The notes under the pieces are model-generated. The model ran no database searches and was not told where the DNA came from. It saw only the letters and a program-made list of their open reading frames with translations. Shown in pieces: positions 39,285 to 48,921 of a DNA stretch of 55,817 bases (the stretch's first letter is position 1; each line of letters begins with the position of its first letter). Made by a program: the position numbers and the translations under genes. The stretch spans positions 1 through 55,817 of the forward strand of contig JADZCJ010000038.1 in assembly GCA_020851635.1 (NCBI GenBank), in the 5' to 3' direction. The DNA comes from Anaerolineae bacterium. Its GTDB lineage: Bacteria; Chloroflexota; Anaerolineae; UBA4142; SHND01.

Positions 39285-40192
39285 TGGCCCCGTCACCGGC
39301 AACAAAATCGCTGTTGGAAAGCTGGTGGCTGGCGATCCGCCCGCGCACACTTCCCGCGGCAGCAGCGCCGGTCCTTGTAGGAGCGGCGTTTGCCTTTCAT
39401 GACGGCGTATTTCAATTCTGGACCGCCCTTGCCGCGCTGGTCGGCGCGCTGTTGCTGCAAATCGGCGCGAACCTGGCAAACGATGTGTTTGATTTCAAGA
39501 AAGGCGCGGATACGGCGGAGCGACTGGGTCCGCCGCGCGTGACGGCAACGGGGCGGCTCACGTCACAGCAGGTATTGATCGGAATGTGCCTGGTCCTGGG
39601 ATTGGCGACACTGATCGGATTGTATCTGGTGCTCGTGGGTGGTTGGGTGATTCTGGCGATTGGGGTCGCGGCAATCATTTGCGCTGTGGCATACACCGGC
39701 GGTCCGTACCCGCTCGGCTATCATGGGCTGGGTGATCTATTTGTGTTTGTGTTTTTTGGGCTCGCAGCGGTGGCGGGGACGTATTATGTGCAGGCGCTCA
39801 AGGTTAACCCGGCGGTGTGGTTTGCGGCGATACCGCTTGGATTGCTGGCTGTGGCAATTCTGGTTGTAAACAACTTGCGCGATATCGAGACGGACCGCGC
39901 GGCGGGCAAACATACGATGGCGGTGCGGCTGGGCGCGGAACGGACGCGCGTGGAATATGTGCTGCTGCTTGTGCTGGCGTATCTGATTCCGCTCGGTTTG
40001 GTTCTGTTCAGTCTGGATTTTGTCTGGGTGGCGCTGATTTTCGGTTCGGTCCCGCTGGCATTGCCCCTGGTGCGGATTGTGCGCACCGAAAAGGGGCGCG
40101 CGTTGAATGCGGCGCTGGCGGGGACCGCGCGATTGGAATTTGTGTATGCGGTCTTGTTTACGGCGAGTTTGGTGATAGCAAGATTGATTTGA
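39284..40192 (+). CDS. menA: 1,4-dihydroxy-2-naphthoate polyprenyltransferase
   Basis: This 302-residue UbiA-family membrane prenyltransferase has the first Mg-diphosphate motif NDVFDFKKGAD, a second at NNLRDIETDRAAGKHT, and about nine membrane helices. It attaches the isoprenoid tail to dihydroxynaphthoate before MenG acts. GTG 39284 is chosen because TTGGGGGA lies seven bases upstream and the stop of menG ends on the same base; a TTG at 39269 would overlap menG more. It is the last + strand gene before the convergent menE. Confidence 0.9.
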   Translation: MAPSPATKSLLESWWLAIRPRTLPAAAAPVLVGAAFAFHDGVFQFWTALAALVGALLLQIGANLANDVFDFKKGADTAERLGPPRVTATGRLTSQQVLIGMCLVLGLATLIGLYLVLVGGWVILAIGVAAIICAVAYTGGPYPLGYHGLGDLFVFVFFGLAAVAGTYYVQALKVNPAVWFAAIPLGLLAVAILVVNNLRDIETDRAAGKHTMAVRLGAERTRVEYVLLLVLAYLIPLGLVLFSLDFVWVALIFGSVPLALPLVRIVRTEKGRALNAALAGTARLEFVYAVLFTASLVIARLI

Positions 40193-40289
40193 GTAAAGCT
40201 CTTTGGATTGACGCGCGCTTTGACGCGAGCTTGCGCGAATGGGGTTTCTTTTGTGTGTATTCGCGATTTGCCGGGGCGGCGCCAACTCC

Positions 40290-41843
40290 TCATTTCTTGA
40301 CGGGAGAGGGCGGCGCGAGGTTACGGCGGAGGACCTTGCCACTGGCGTTGCGGGGGAGTTCGGGGATGAAATAAATGTTGGTCGGGATTTTGAAACGCGC
40401 AAGCTGCCGGGCGCAAAAGGTTTGTAGTTCGTCTTGTGTCAGGGTATCCCCATTCTGTAATACAACGTATGCGACCGGCGATTGACCCCATTCGGGGTGC
40501 GAGACGCCGATGACCGCCGATTCGATCACGCTGGGGTGGGTGTTGAGCACCGCCTCGATTTCGGCGGGATAAATATTCTCGCCGCCCGAAACGATAAGGT
40601 CGTCGCGCCGCGAAACGACATACAAAAAGCCCTCGTCGTCCAAATACCCCATATCTCCGGTATAAAACCAGCCGTCGCGTAACGCCCGCGCAGTCGCCTG
40701 CGGGTCGTTCACATATTCGCGCATGACGGTGGGACCGGAAATCACAATTTCGCCGATTTCGCCCTGCGGCAATGGCTCTCCCTGTTGTTCGATTCTCAAT
40801 TCAATACCCATTAACGGTTTGCCTGCCGAGCCGAGTTTTCTCAGGGCATCCCGGGGCGTGAGCGTCGCGACCTGCGATGCTGCTTCGGTCAAGCCGTATG
40901 TTTGGACCACCGGAACGCCGACCCGCGCGCAGCGTTCGAGCAGTTCGGCAGTCGCAGGACCGCCGCCCAACAGCACACAGCGCAGGGTGGGAGGAAAGGG
41001 CTTGTCGCCCCGCGCGTCCAACACGCGTTGCAGCATGGTGCTGACGAGGGAAACAATGCTGACACGCTGTTCGTCAAAGGCGCGATTGACCGCGTCGGGA
41101 TCGAACGCGGGATGGATGATGACGGGATTGCCATAGATGACGCCGCGCAGGAGGATGGCAAGCCCGCCGATGTGGTAGAGGGGCATGCAGACGAGCCACA
41201 CATCGTCCGTGTCGAGTCCGAGATTGAGCGCGGAGGCGACCGCATTCGACCAGTGGTTGTGATAGGTCAAGAGCGCGGCTTTGGGGTTGCCGGTGGTGCC
41301 GGAGGTGAAAAGAATCGAGTGAGTTTGAATTTTCGATCCCTCGACCGCGCTCGGGACAAGTTTTTGATTTTCGAATGGGGATTGAAGACGGGTGAATGCT
41401 GATTGTTGATTGACGATTTCTGAGTGGAGATTTGAAACCGATTCCAGTTGGAGGTTTGGAAGGGTTTCTAGTGTCTCTACTGCTCTTACCCGGTTCGTTT
41501 CGTCGTGGAGCAATATGGAAGCGTTGATGTGACCGAGCTGCCAGGCAATCTCGCGCGCGGTGAGACGCGTGTTGAGGGGAACAAGGATGGCGCCAAGTCG
41601 CGAGAGAGCGTGGACGACGAGGGCATAGTCGTCGCTGTTGCGCATGAGGACGGCGACGCGGGTTTCGGGTTGGACGCCATGCTCCAAGAGTGACCGGGCA
41701 AGCTGTGTCACCTCCGCGTCGAGGCGGCGAAAGACGCGAGCGCGCTCACCATACACAAGCGCGAGTTGATCGGGGGAACGCAACGCGCGTTGGGCAAGCC
41801 AATCGTGCGAAAGGGATATGAATTCGGCGGACGAATGACGCAT
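40290..41843 (-). CDS. menE: o-Succinylbenzoate-CoA ligase with a repeat-derived insert
   Basis: This 517-residue AMP-forming acyl-CoA ligase has the phosphate loop ILFTSGTTGNPKA, the TYGLTEAAS adenine motif, YTGDMGYLDDEGFLYVVSRRDDLIVSGGENIYP, and the catalytic C-terminal Lys in PRNASGKVLRR. Context in the men set makes it MenE, which activates o-succinylbenzoate. Residues about 135-170 are encoded by 7-bp periodic sequence plus CTTGTCCCGAGCGCGGTCGA, a type of sequence normally found between genes. The insert keeps the frame and sits just before the phosphate loop, a variable surface region, so the enzyme may still work. Confidence 0.9.
   Translation of the reverse strand: MRHSSAEFISLSHDWLAQRALRSPDQLALVYGERARVFRRLDAEVTQLARSLLEHGVQPETRVAVLMRNSDDYALVVHALSRLGAILVPLNTRLTAREIAWQLGHINASILLHDETNRVRAVETLETLPNLQLESVSNLHSEIVNQQSAFTRLQSPFENQKLVPSAVEGSKIQTHSILFTSGTTGNPKAALLTYHNHWSNAVASALNLGLDTDDVWLVCMPLYHIGGLAILLRGVIYGNPVIIHPAFDPDAVNRAFDEQRVSIVSLVSTMLQRVLDARGDKPFPPTLRCVLLGGGPATAELLERCARVGVPVVQTYGLTEAASQVATLTPRDALRKLGSAGKPLMGIELRIEQQGEPLPQGEIGEIVISGPTVMREYVNDPQATARALRDGWFYTGDMGYLDDEGFLYVVSRRDDLIVSGGENIYPAEIEAVLNTHPSVIESAVIGVSHPEWGQSPVAYVVLQNGDTLTQDELQTFCARQLARFKIPTNIYFIPELPRNASGKVLRRNLAPPSPVKK
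41335..41440. repeat. 7-bp periodic repeat inside the menE coding region
   Basis: Read on the coding strand: AATCTCC, ACTCAGA, AATCGTC, AATCAAC, AATCAGC, ATTCACC, CGTCTTC, AATCCCC, ATTCGAA, AATCAAA, then a CTTGTCCCGAG-type unit. The same kind of sequence fills gaps elsewhere in the window. Confidence 0.7.
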
Positions 41844-41904
41844 GACAAGAGAGCAATTGCCAAAGGCGATGGCGGACCGCGGACGGCAAATCGCGAATCA
41901 GTCA

Positions 41905-42729
41905 TCAGGGAAAGCGCGGGTATTTTGACCAATCAGGTTTGCGCTTTTCGAGAAAAGCGTTCTTGCCCTCTTGCGCCTCTTCGCTGAGATAAAAGAGCAA
42001 TGTGGCGTCGCCGGCGAACTGCTGCAGCCCGGCGAGACCGTCGGTATCGGCATTGAACGCCGCCTTGAGCATACGAATAGCGATCGGGCTTTTTTCGAGA
42101 ATTTCGCGCGCCCATTGCACTGCTTCGTCTTGTAACTTGTCGAGAGGAACGACGGTGTTGACAAGCCCCATATCGAGCGCCTGTTGAGCGTTATACTGGC
42201 GGCAGAGATACCAGATTTCACGCGCCTTTTTGTGCCCGATGATGCGCGCGAGATAGCCCGCGCCGTAACCGCCGTCGAAACTGCCGACTTTGGGTCCGGT
42301 CTGTCCAAACACCGCGTTTTCCGCGGCGATGGTGAGATCGCAGACGACATGCAGGACATGCCCACCGCCGACGGCATAACCGGCGACGACGGCAATGACG
42401 GGTTTGGGCGTGGTGCGAATGAGGCGCTGGAGTTCGAGGACGTTCAAGCGCGGCACGCCGTCGGCGCCGACATATCCGCCTTTGCCGCGCACGCTCTGGT
42501 CGCCGCCCTAACAAAACGCCTTGTCGCCCGCGCCGGTCAAAAGAATGACACCGGTGCTTGCGTCATCACGCGCATGGGTGAACGCGTCGAGCATCTCGCT
42601 GACGGTGAGAGGGCGAAACGCGTTACGCATCCTAGGGCGGTTGATGGTGATTTTGGCGATGGCTTCGCTCTCGGCGTGTTCATAGAGAATGTCGCTATAT
42701 GTTTTGATGGGTTTCCATTTGATAGACAT
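41905..42729 (-). pseudogene. menB: 1,4-dihydroxy-2-naphthoyl-CoA synthase interrupted by an amber codon
   Basis: This crotonase-family gene of 274 codons starts at ATG 42729 ([17 protein letters not shown], with AAAGGA upstream). It contains [22 protein letters not shown] and [12 protein letters not shown], diagnostic of MenB, which closes the naphthoquinone ring. At 42508-42510 the coding strand reads TAG between FC and [11 protein letters not shown], where MenB proteins have Ser (FCSGGDQ). A single C-to-A change from TCG would explain it. Everything else is intact, so this is a sequencing error, a very recent nonsense mutation or read-through. Other genes in the window stop at TAG. Confidence 0.88.
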
Positions 42730-42775
42730 GGGTATCCTTTGGAATTGCTGATTCTTGATTTTCAAATTTCGATTT
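42730..42775. repeat. 7-bp periodic spacer running into the end of menH
   Basis: On the minus strand the sequence reads GATTCGA, AAATCGA, AATTTGA, AAATCAA, GAATCAG, CAATTCC. It supplies the last codons (SKIEI and the stop) of menH and the gap before menB. Confidence 0.6.
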
Positions 42776-43592
42776 TCGAATCATCGAGGAATTGCGTGAC
42801 GAGTTGATCGAAAAGCTCCGGTTGTTCGAGATGGATTGTATGCCCTGCGTTGGGGACGATGGTGAGCCGGGCGTTGGGCATGGATTGGGACATGGCTTGG
42901 GCGATGGCGGTGAATTTCCGGTCGAGCGCGCCTGCAACAAGCAGGGTGGGAATTTCCAGATTTGGCAGTTGGTCCCAGAGCGACGGTTGAACGCCGACGC
43001 CGAGACCGCGCAGACTGTTGGCGAGACCGTCCGCGCGATTTTCGAGACGCTGTTGATAGACCGCGGCGCGAACAGGTCCGGACAGGTCTCTTTGCGTGGT
43101 GAATAGTGGAATGTTGGTCCAATATTCGACAAAGGATGCGATGCCGTCACGCTCGATTCGTGCCGCGAGTGCAGCATCATTGGCAGCGCGCTGCGCACGT
43201 TCATGCGGGTCGGCGAGACCGGGAGACGCGCTTGTGAGGACCAGACTCGCAATGCGTTTGGGATGCGTGAGCGCGAAATAGAGCGCGACACGTCCGCCCA
43301 TCGAGTATCCCAGGATATGGGTGCGGTTGGTTTCGAGTTGATTCAAAAGAGCGAGCAAATCTGCGGCGCAGTGTTCTATGCTATAACGCGATGGATGCGC
43401 GGGTGCGTCGGATTTGCCGTGACCCAAGAAATCGGGTGCGATGAGTGAGAAATGGTCTCCAAGGGTCTGAAAATGTGACTGCCAGGATTGCGCGCTGCCG
43501 GTAAAGCCGTGCAAGAGGACGAGGGGTGGTCCGCCGCCTGCGAGAATGATCCGGTAGCGCGCGTCGTTCAGGGTGAGATAGATGGTCTTCAC
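42762..43592 (-). CDS. menH: 2-succinyl-6-hydroxy-2,4-cyclohexadiene-1-carboxylate synthase
   Basis: This 276-residue alpha/beta hydrolase has [13 protein letters not shown] for the oxyanion region, the nucleophile Ser in GYSMGGRVA, an Asp in GALDRKF and the His in NAGHTIH. Position between menD and menB identifies it as MenH, which removes pyruvate from the MenD product. GTG 43592 overlaps the menD stop (GTGA) and starts the real fold ([13 protein letters not shown]); the open frame back to 43769 is a shadow of menD. Confidence 0.9.
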   Translation of the reverse strand: MKTIYLTLNDARYRIILAGGGPPLVLLHGFTGSAQSWQSHFQTLGDHFSLIAPDFLGHGKSDAPAHPSRYSIEHCAADLLALLNQLETNRTHILGYSMGGRVALYFALTHPKRIASLVLTSASPGLADPHERAQRAANDAALAARIERDGIASFVEYWTNIPLFTTQRDLSGPVRAAVYQQRLENRADGLANSLRGLGVGVQPSLWDQLPNLEIPTLLVAGALDRKFTAIAQAMSQSMPNARLTIVPNAGHTIHLEQPELFDQLVTQFLDDSKIEI

Positions 43593-45394
43593 CCCCGGGA
43601 CCCCTCGACTTGTAGGGGAGGGGGCGAAATGGGGATGAGAGTTTGCGAGACAGCTTGCCAGATGGCGCGGTGCATGGTGACGTTGGATTGACGGTTGGTT
43701 TTGACGCGGACGATTTTGAGACCGGGTGAGCGCAATCCGTCTCGAACGGCGGAGCGAAAAGTTTCCCAATCGGTCGCGTTGGTGAATGTCGCGCCATACA
43801 GGTCGGCGGTGTGTCGGAAATCCAGTCCGTGCGGCGTGCCAAAGAGTTTTTCAAATTGTTCGGGATACTCGGCTTGTGGCAAAAAGGAAAAGATGCCGCC
43901 GCCATCATTATCTATCAAAACGATCAAGGCGTTCAATTGGTACTGTGCGGCGGCAAGCAAGCCATTCATGTCGTGATACAAGGCGAGGTCGCCGATGACA
44001 AGGACGAGGGGACCTGTGGTTGCCGCGCCCGCGCCGAGCGCGGTGGAAACGACACCATCAATCCCATTGGCTCCGCGATTGGAGAGAAAACGGATGCGTT
44101 GCGGTGACGACGGGAAAAAGGTATCCATGTCGCGCACAGGCATACTGCTGCCGGCAAAGCAGACCGCGTCGTCGGCCAACAGCGCCGCAAGTTCGACAAA
44201 AACGCGTCCTTCAAACATTTCGGAATAGGTCTCAAGCTGTGTTTTGATGGCGGATTTCGACGCGCTATTGATGTGATGCCACGCGGAGAGCCAGTCGGTA
44301 GTTTTGCGGGCGTTGGGGATCGCGGTGGCGAGCGCGTTGCAGACCCGCGTTGGGTCAGCGGCGAGCATTTCGGATGTAATTTGCGCGGGGTCGTTCCAAC
44401 TGTTGTTGTCAATCAAAATTTGTCGGCTTGCCGCGTGCGCCTGGAGGTATTGCAGAACGGGTTTTGAGGTTGGGACCGCGCCAAACCGCAGAACCACTTG
44501 CGGCGCGAGCTGTTTCACCCAATGTGGGTCGCGCAAAAAGGCGTCGTACGCATCGAGGACGTTTGTGCGTTCATGCGCGCCGGAGCGCACCTGCGAGAGC
44601 GGGTCGGCGAGAATCGGGTATCCGAGTTTGGCGGCTAGATTTACGAGCGCGGGCGGAAAGGCGTCGTCGTTTTGCATGCCCGCGACAATCAAGCCGCGTT
44701 CGGTTTGAGCGAGAGAGGTTGCGAGGGCAGAAATGACATTCGGATCCGGCGCGGCAAGGTCCTGCGTGATGGCGGCAAACGGTTTACCGTCTGGACGACC
44801 GAAAAAGGCGTCGCGGTCTGCCACGTCCGCTTCAAGTTCGGGGCGCAGAGGAATGAGCGGTTCGCGAAAGGGCAGATTGAAATGCACAACGCCCGCGGGC
44901 GCGACAAGGGATTTGGCGACGGCGCGATTTGCCATTGTCCGCGCATAGCGCAGCATCGGCGCCGTTGCCTCGGGGAGCGCGATTTCTGCGAACCATTTGG
45001 CATAATCGCCATAAAGCTTGATCTGGTCAATGGTCTGCGGCGCGCCCGTGTCGCGTAACTCGTGGGGCCGGTCGGAGGTCAAGACGATGAGCGGAACATG
45101 CGCGAGCGATGCTTCGACGATGGCGGGCAAGAAATTTGCGGCGGCAGTCCCGGAGGTGCAGACGAGAATAACGGGTTTGCGCGAAGCTTTGGCGAGACCG
45201 AGGGCAAAAAAGGCGCAGGAACGTTCATCGAGATGCATCCATAACCGAAATGCGGGATGTTCCGCAAAGGTCATGGCGAGGGGAGTGGAACGAGAACCCG
45301 GACACAGACAAACGTGATACGCACCGGCGCGCGCAAACTCATCGGCGAACGCGCGCACATAGAGCCATGTAATGTTTTCGCGCGAGAGGTTCAT
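43589..45394 (-). CDS. menD: 2-succinyl-5-enolpyruvyl-6-hydroxy-3-cyclohexene-1-carboxylate synthase
   Basis: This 601-residue thiamine-diphosphate enzyme shows CPGSRSTPLA near residue 31, LDERSCAFFALGLAKASRKPV with the active Glu, CTSGTAAANFLPAIVEA, and the diphosphate motif GDLALYHDMNGLLAA. It joins isochorismate and 2-oxoglutarate, the first committed step to menaquinone. Start and stop overlap menF and menH. The last residues ([11 protein letters not shown]) derive from a CCCCTACAAGTCGAGGGG palindrome and extend beyond the usual C-terminus. Confidence 0.94.
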   Translation of the reverse strand: MNLSRENITWLYVRAFADEFARAGAYHVCLCPGSRSTPLAMTFAEHPAFRLWMHLDERSCAFFALGLAKASRKPVILVCTSGTAAANFLPAIVEASLAHVPLIVLTSDRPHELRDTGAPQTIDQIKLYGDYAKWFAEIALPEATAPMLRYARTMANRAVAKSLVAPAGVVHFNLPFREPLIPLRPELEADVADRDAFFGRPDGKPFAAITQDLAAPDPNVISALATSLAQTERGLIVAGMQNDDAFPPALVNLAAKLGYPILADPLSQVRSGAHERTNVLDAYDAFLRDPHWVKQLAPQVVLRFGAVPTSKPVLQYLQAHAASRQILIDNNSWNDPAQITSEMLAADPTRVCNALATAIPNARKTTDWLSAWHHINSASKSAIKTQLETYSEMFEGRVFVELAALLADDAVCFAGSSMPVRDMDTFFPSSPQRIRFLSNRGANGIDGVVSTALGAGAATTGPLVLVIGDLALYHDMNGLLAAAQYQLNALIVLIDNDGGGIFSFLPQAEYPEQFEKLFGTPHGLDFRHTADLYGATFTNATDWETFRSAVRDGLRSPGLKIVRVKTNRQSNVTMHRAIWQAVSQTLIPISPPPLQVEGSRG

Positions 45395-46809
45395 GGCGCG
45401 TTCAACGCGGCGAGCATCGGTTTCATCTTGAGCGCAGACTCGGCGTACTCGCGGGCGGGGTCTGAATCGGCGACGATGCCGCAGCCCGCGAAAATGGTGG
45501 CGCGGTTCTGTTGCAAGAGCGCGGAGCGAATGGCGACCGCAAATTCACCTTCGAAATTTTGATCGATCCAGCCGACCGCGCCTGCATACCAGCCGCGGTC
45601 CAGATTTTCGTGTTCGGCGAGCCATTGCAGCGCCTCGGTGCGCGGGAGACCGCCAACGGCGGGGGTCGGATGCAAACGCTCGACCAAATCAAGGACCGTA
45701 TAACCATTGGCGAGCGTGCCTTGAAAGCGTGTGACCAGGTGTTGAATGCTGCGTAATTTCAAGAGGGCAGGGGTGTCGCTGATGTCGAGTTCGGCGCAAG
45801 TGTCACCGAGCACCTGTTTCATCCCGCGCACGACGATTTCCTGCTCGCTGCGGTCTTTGGCGCTTGCCAAAAGTTCATCGCCAAATTGCTTGTCCTCTCG
45901 GGGCGTTTCGCCACGGGGGACAGAGCCTGCGACGCCCATCGTTCTCAGCTGCCCATCGCGCACATGTACGAGCTGTTCGGGAGTTGCGCCGAGGAAACAG
46001 GTCTGATCGTGCGCAAAGGCGAATTGATAGGTGCCGGGCGCGTTGGCAGAGAAATATTCGAGCGCGCTGACCGGATCAAAGGGTTGTGTCGCCTGCAATT
46101 CGAGGGCGCGGGCGACGACCACTTTTTCCAATTCGCCGCGCCGGATGGTTTGCACCGCATCGGCAACAATTCCTTGCCAGACATGTGCGGGCACCGGCTC
46201 GCGGGCTTGGATGTGTGAGGGACCGCCGGTGAACGAGGCGGATGAGGATTTTGGAGAGTCGTCTTCAATGATTTCGCTCAACAGCGCGCTGAGGAGAAAC
46301 GGCTCTATTTCGAGGTCGCTGTCGGCGTGGACGACGAGATTGCGCGTGAGCCAAAAAGAATCTCGGGTCCTGGTAAACAATAGTTTCGGGAGAACAAGAC
46401 GCCCCGCCGGGAAGCCTGTCCAGAGGGCGGTGGAGGGGCGATGTGGATCAAACGCAAAACCGCCCATTAAGAGAGGACCCACGCCCGGCAACACGCGCGG
46501 GTCCCCGTACAATGCATGAGCCAGTAAATCACGCCAGCCGGACGCAGCTTGTCGAAACCGCGAGGGCTCAACGAGATCCATGGCGTATGCAGAACCGATG
46601 CCAACCAGAGTCAAAGAGTTGTCGGCTTGTGCCCAATAGGCACGCTCGACGGATAGGGCGGCCGCCCGCCGCAGCAATTCCAACGGCGCAAAAGCGCTGA
46701 TCTCTTTGGAGGCGCTAACCAGTACAGGAGTGCGTGATGTGGCGGCTCGCCCGATAGCATGATCCAAAAGCGTGACCCATTCCGATTTTAGGGTTTCTTG
46801 AACTAGCAT
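45391..46809 (-). CDS. menF: Isochorismate synthase
   Basis: This 472-residue chorismate-utilising enzyme of the MenF/EntC type has the C-terminal catalytic domain with HLVTRFQGTLANG, LHPTPAVGGLPRTEAL, GWYAGAVGWID and FAGCGIVADSDPAREY. It converts chorismate to isochorismate and starts the divergently transcribed men set. ATG 46809 is preferred over TTG 46815. Its stop overlaps the menD start by four bases. An A+T-rich gap of about 130 bp upstream separates it from the divergent regulator and probably holds both promoters. Confidence 0.93.
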   Translation of the reverse strand: MLVQETLKSEWVTLLDHAIGRAATSRTPVLVSASKEISAFAPLELLRRAAALSVERAYWAQADNSLTLVGIGSAYAMDLVEPSRFRQAASGWRDLLAHALYGDPRVLPGVGPLLMGGFAFDPHRPSTALWTGFPAGRLVLPKLLFTRTRDSFWLTRNLVVHADSDLEIEPFLLSALLSEIIEDDSPKSSSASFTGGPSHIQAREPVPAHVWQGIVADAVQTIRRGELEKVVVARALELQATQPFDPVSALEYFSANAPGTYQFAFAHDQTCFLGATPEQLVHVRDGQLRTMGVAGSVPRGETPREDKQFGDELLASAKDRSEQEIVVRGMKQVLGDTCAELDISDTPALLKLRSIQHLVTRFQGTLANGYTVLDLVERLHPTPAVGGLPRTEALQWLAEHENLDRGWYAGAVGWIDQNFEGEFAVAIRSALLQQNRATIFAGCGIVADSDPAREYAESALKMKPMLAALNAP

Positions 46810-46815
46810 GTGCAA

Positions 46816-46938
46816 ATATCTCGAATACCACTTGTGATTTTTGTTACAATTATATCACGTATTTCAATTTTCTATTATATTACGAGGTGCGAGAACGACT
46901 GAATGTAGGGCACTTGTTCATGTTAAAATTCCCCGCGT
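46816..46938. promoter_or_regulatory. Divergent A+T-rich promoter region between menF and the AfsR-like gene
   Basis: This is the most A+T-rich stretch of the window. Two TATAAT-like hexamers (ATATAAT on the minus strand around 46850 and 46880) suit transcription of menF. TATTATATTA on the plus strand could serve the regulator. No confident -35 boxes were found, so exact promoters are not assigned. Confidence 0.45.
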
Positions 46939-48921
46939 ATGTCTAAAATGTTGAACCTACGTTTGCTTGGCAAGCCGGAGGTAAAACTGGGAGAAATGCC
47001 CTTGACGGGGTTTATCTCTTCCAAGGCACAGGCATGCTTGTTTTATCTGGCGGTGACGGGGACGAGTCATGCGCGCGAATCGCTGGCAGGACTGTTTTGG
47101 GGTGAAATGCCCGCGCAGCAGGCGAGCAAGAATTTGAGAAATGTGCTCTCGAATTTGCGCGCGCTGGTCGGAGACTATTTGCGCATTACGCGGTATGACG
47201 TGGCGTTTGACCGTGATGCCGAATACCGGCTGGACGTGGAGCAGTTTATGAGCGCGCTCGGCGATGATGTGTTCAAGCAGGACCTGCAGCACCTGCATCG
47301 CGCGGTCGAGCTGGTGCAGGGTGATTTCCTGGAAGGATTTTACGCGGGCGATGCGCTGGGTTTTGAGGAATGGGCGCTGGGTCGGCGATCACTGTTGAAC
47401 GGACTAATGGTGCAGACACTGCACACGTTGGTGGTAAAGCATTTGGAGCGCGAAGAGTACGCGGCGGGCATCGAGTATGCCAACCGGCTGCTGGCAATCG
47501 AACCGTGGCGCGAGGAAACGCATCGCCACTTGATGCTGTTGTATGTCCGAAGCCGTCAGCGCAGCGCCGCATTGGCTCAATACGAGGTTTGCAGACGAAT
47601 CCTGAGGGCAGAGCTCCATTCCGAACCGCTGGCGGAAACGTCCGCGCTATACGAGCGAATTTTTTCGGCTGCCGCGCCGCCGCCGCACAATCTGCCACCC
47701 CAACTGACGCCTCTGATCGGTCGCGAAAAAGAGCTGGCGCAAATTGCGACAGAGATGAACAATCCCGCGGCGCAATTGATCACGCTGGTGGGACCCGGAG
47801 GCATCGGCAAGACACGACTGGCATTGTATGCGGCGGAGCGTTGTACCGATCCCGAGACGATGCTCGACGCGCCGTTTGTGGATGGAGTGTTTTTGATTCC
47901 GCTGGCGGATGCGCTGATGGCAGGGGAAGACGGACGCGGGACGCTGTTTCAGACGATTGCAGACACACTTGGCGTCAAGCTCAAGAGCGCCCTGCCGGCG
48001 CAAGCGCAGCTGCTGAATTATTTGCGGGACAAAAAGATGCTGCTGCTGCTCGACAACTTTGAGCATTTTGTCCCGGAAGCGCGCGCCCTGAGCGACCTTT
48101 TGCGATTTGCGCCGCACGTGCGTGTGGTGGTGACTTGTCGCGTGCGGTTGAATCTGAAACACGAGTATTTGCTCGAAATCGGCGGATTGGAATACCCCGC
48201 GCAGCGCGGGCTGACGCCGCAGGCGATGCTCGAATACAGCGGGGTGTCATTGTTTGTTGCGAGCGCGCGCCGGGCACAACCGCTCTTTCAATTGGACGAA
48301 TCCAATGCGGAGGGTGTGGCGCGTATTTGTGAACTGGTGGAAGGCGCGCCCTTGGGCATCGAGTTGGCAGCATCCTGGCTGAGGATGCTGACGCCGGACG
48401 AAATCGTGTGCGAGATCGAATCGAATATGGATTTTCTCGCGACGACGGCGCAGGACACGCCGGAACGACACCGCAGTCTGCGAAGCGTATTCGAGTATTC
48501 GTGGGCTTTGCTCTCGCCGAGCGAGCAGAAAATGTTTCGTTCGCTTGCGGTGTTTTACGGCGGGTTTGACCGCGAGGCGGCGGCGCATGTTGCGGGCGCG
48601 TCGCTGCCCGCGCTGGCGGGACTGGTGGACAAGTCGCTCTTGCGGCGGAGCGCGGCGGGACGGTATGCGATTCACGAACTGTTGCACGCCTATGCGCGCG
48701 AAAAATTGGCAGAGGATGCGGACAACGAGAGGGTGCGGGATGCACACTGCCGTTATTTTGCCGAGCTGCTGGCGCGTCATCAAGCGCAGCTGCAAAGCGA
48801 GGATGTGTCGGACGCGCTGAGCGCGTTGAGCGCGGAACGCGAGAATGTGCGCGCGGCGTGGAATTGGGCGGTCAGTCAGCGGCGCGTGCACGAGATGAAC
48901 TTGTTTATGGAGTGTTTATGA
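46939..48921 (+). CDS. AfsR/SARP-type BTAD regulator with ATPase domain, C-terminus truncated
   Basis: This 660-residue protein has an N-terminal winged helix (about 5-95), a bacterial transcriptional activation domain (about 100-245) and an AAA/NB-ARC-like ATPase with Walker A GPGGIGKTRLAL (about 285) and LLLLDNFEH (about 370), then GAPLGIELAASWL. Full relatives in this phylum continue for several hundred residues of TPR repeats. This one stops at RENVRAAWNWAVSQRRVHEM plus seven residues, exactly where TPRs should begin, and its stop overlaps the end of a convergent gene. A deletion or rearrangement at about 48900 is likely, so activity or signal sensing may be altered. Its target genes are unknown. 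Confidence 0.85.
   Translation: MSKMLNLRLLGKPEVKLGEMPLTGFISSKAQACLFYLAVTGTSHARESLAGLFWGEMPAQQASKNLRNVLSNLRALVGDYLRITRYDVAFDRDAEYRLDVEQFMSALGDDVFKQDLQHLHRAVELVQGDFLEGFYAGDALGFEEWALGRRSLLNGLMVQTLHTLVVKHLEREEYAAGIEYANRLLAIEPWREETHRHLMLLYVRSRQRSAALAQYEVCRRILRAELHSEPLAETSALYERIFSAAAPPPHNLPPQLTPLIGREKELAQIATEMNNPAAQLITLVGPGGIGKTRLALYAAERCTDPETMLDAPFVDGVFLIPLADALMAGEDGRGTLFQTIADTLGVKLKSALPAQAQLLNYLRDKKMLLLLDNFEHFVPEARALSDLLRFAPHVRVVVTCRVRLNLKHEYLLEIGGLEYPAQRGLTPQAMLEYSGVSLFVASARRAQPLFQLDESNAEGVARICELVEGAPLGIELAASWLRMLTPDEIVCEIESNMDFLATTAQDTPERHRSLRSVFEYSWALLSPSEQKMFRSLAVFYGGFDREAAAHVAGASLPALAGLVDKSLLRRSAAGRYAIHELLHAYAREKLAEDADNERVRDAHCRYFAELLARHQAQLQSEDVSDALSALSAERENVRAAWNWAVSQRRVHEMNLFMECL

Noticed and set aside
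42508-42510. Amber codon in menB read as pyrrolysine
   Set aside because: MenB needs no pyrrolysine, the expected residue is Ser, one base change explains the codon, and other genes here end at TAG without extension.
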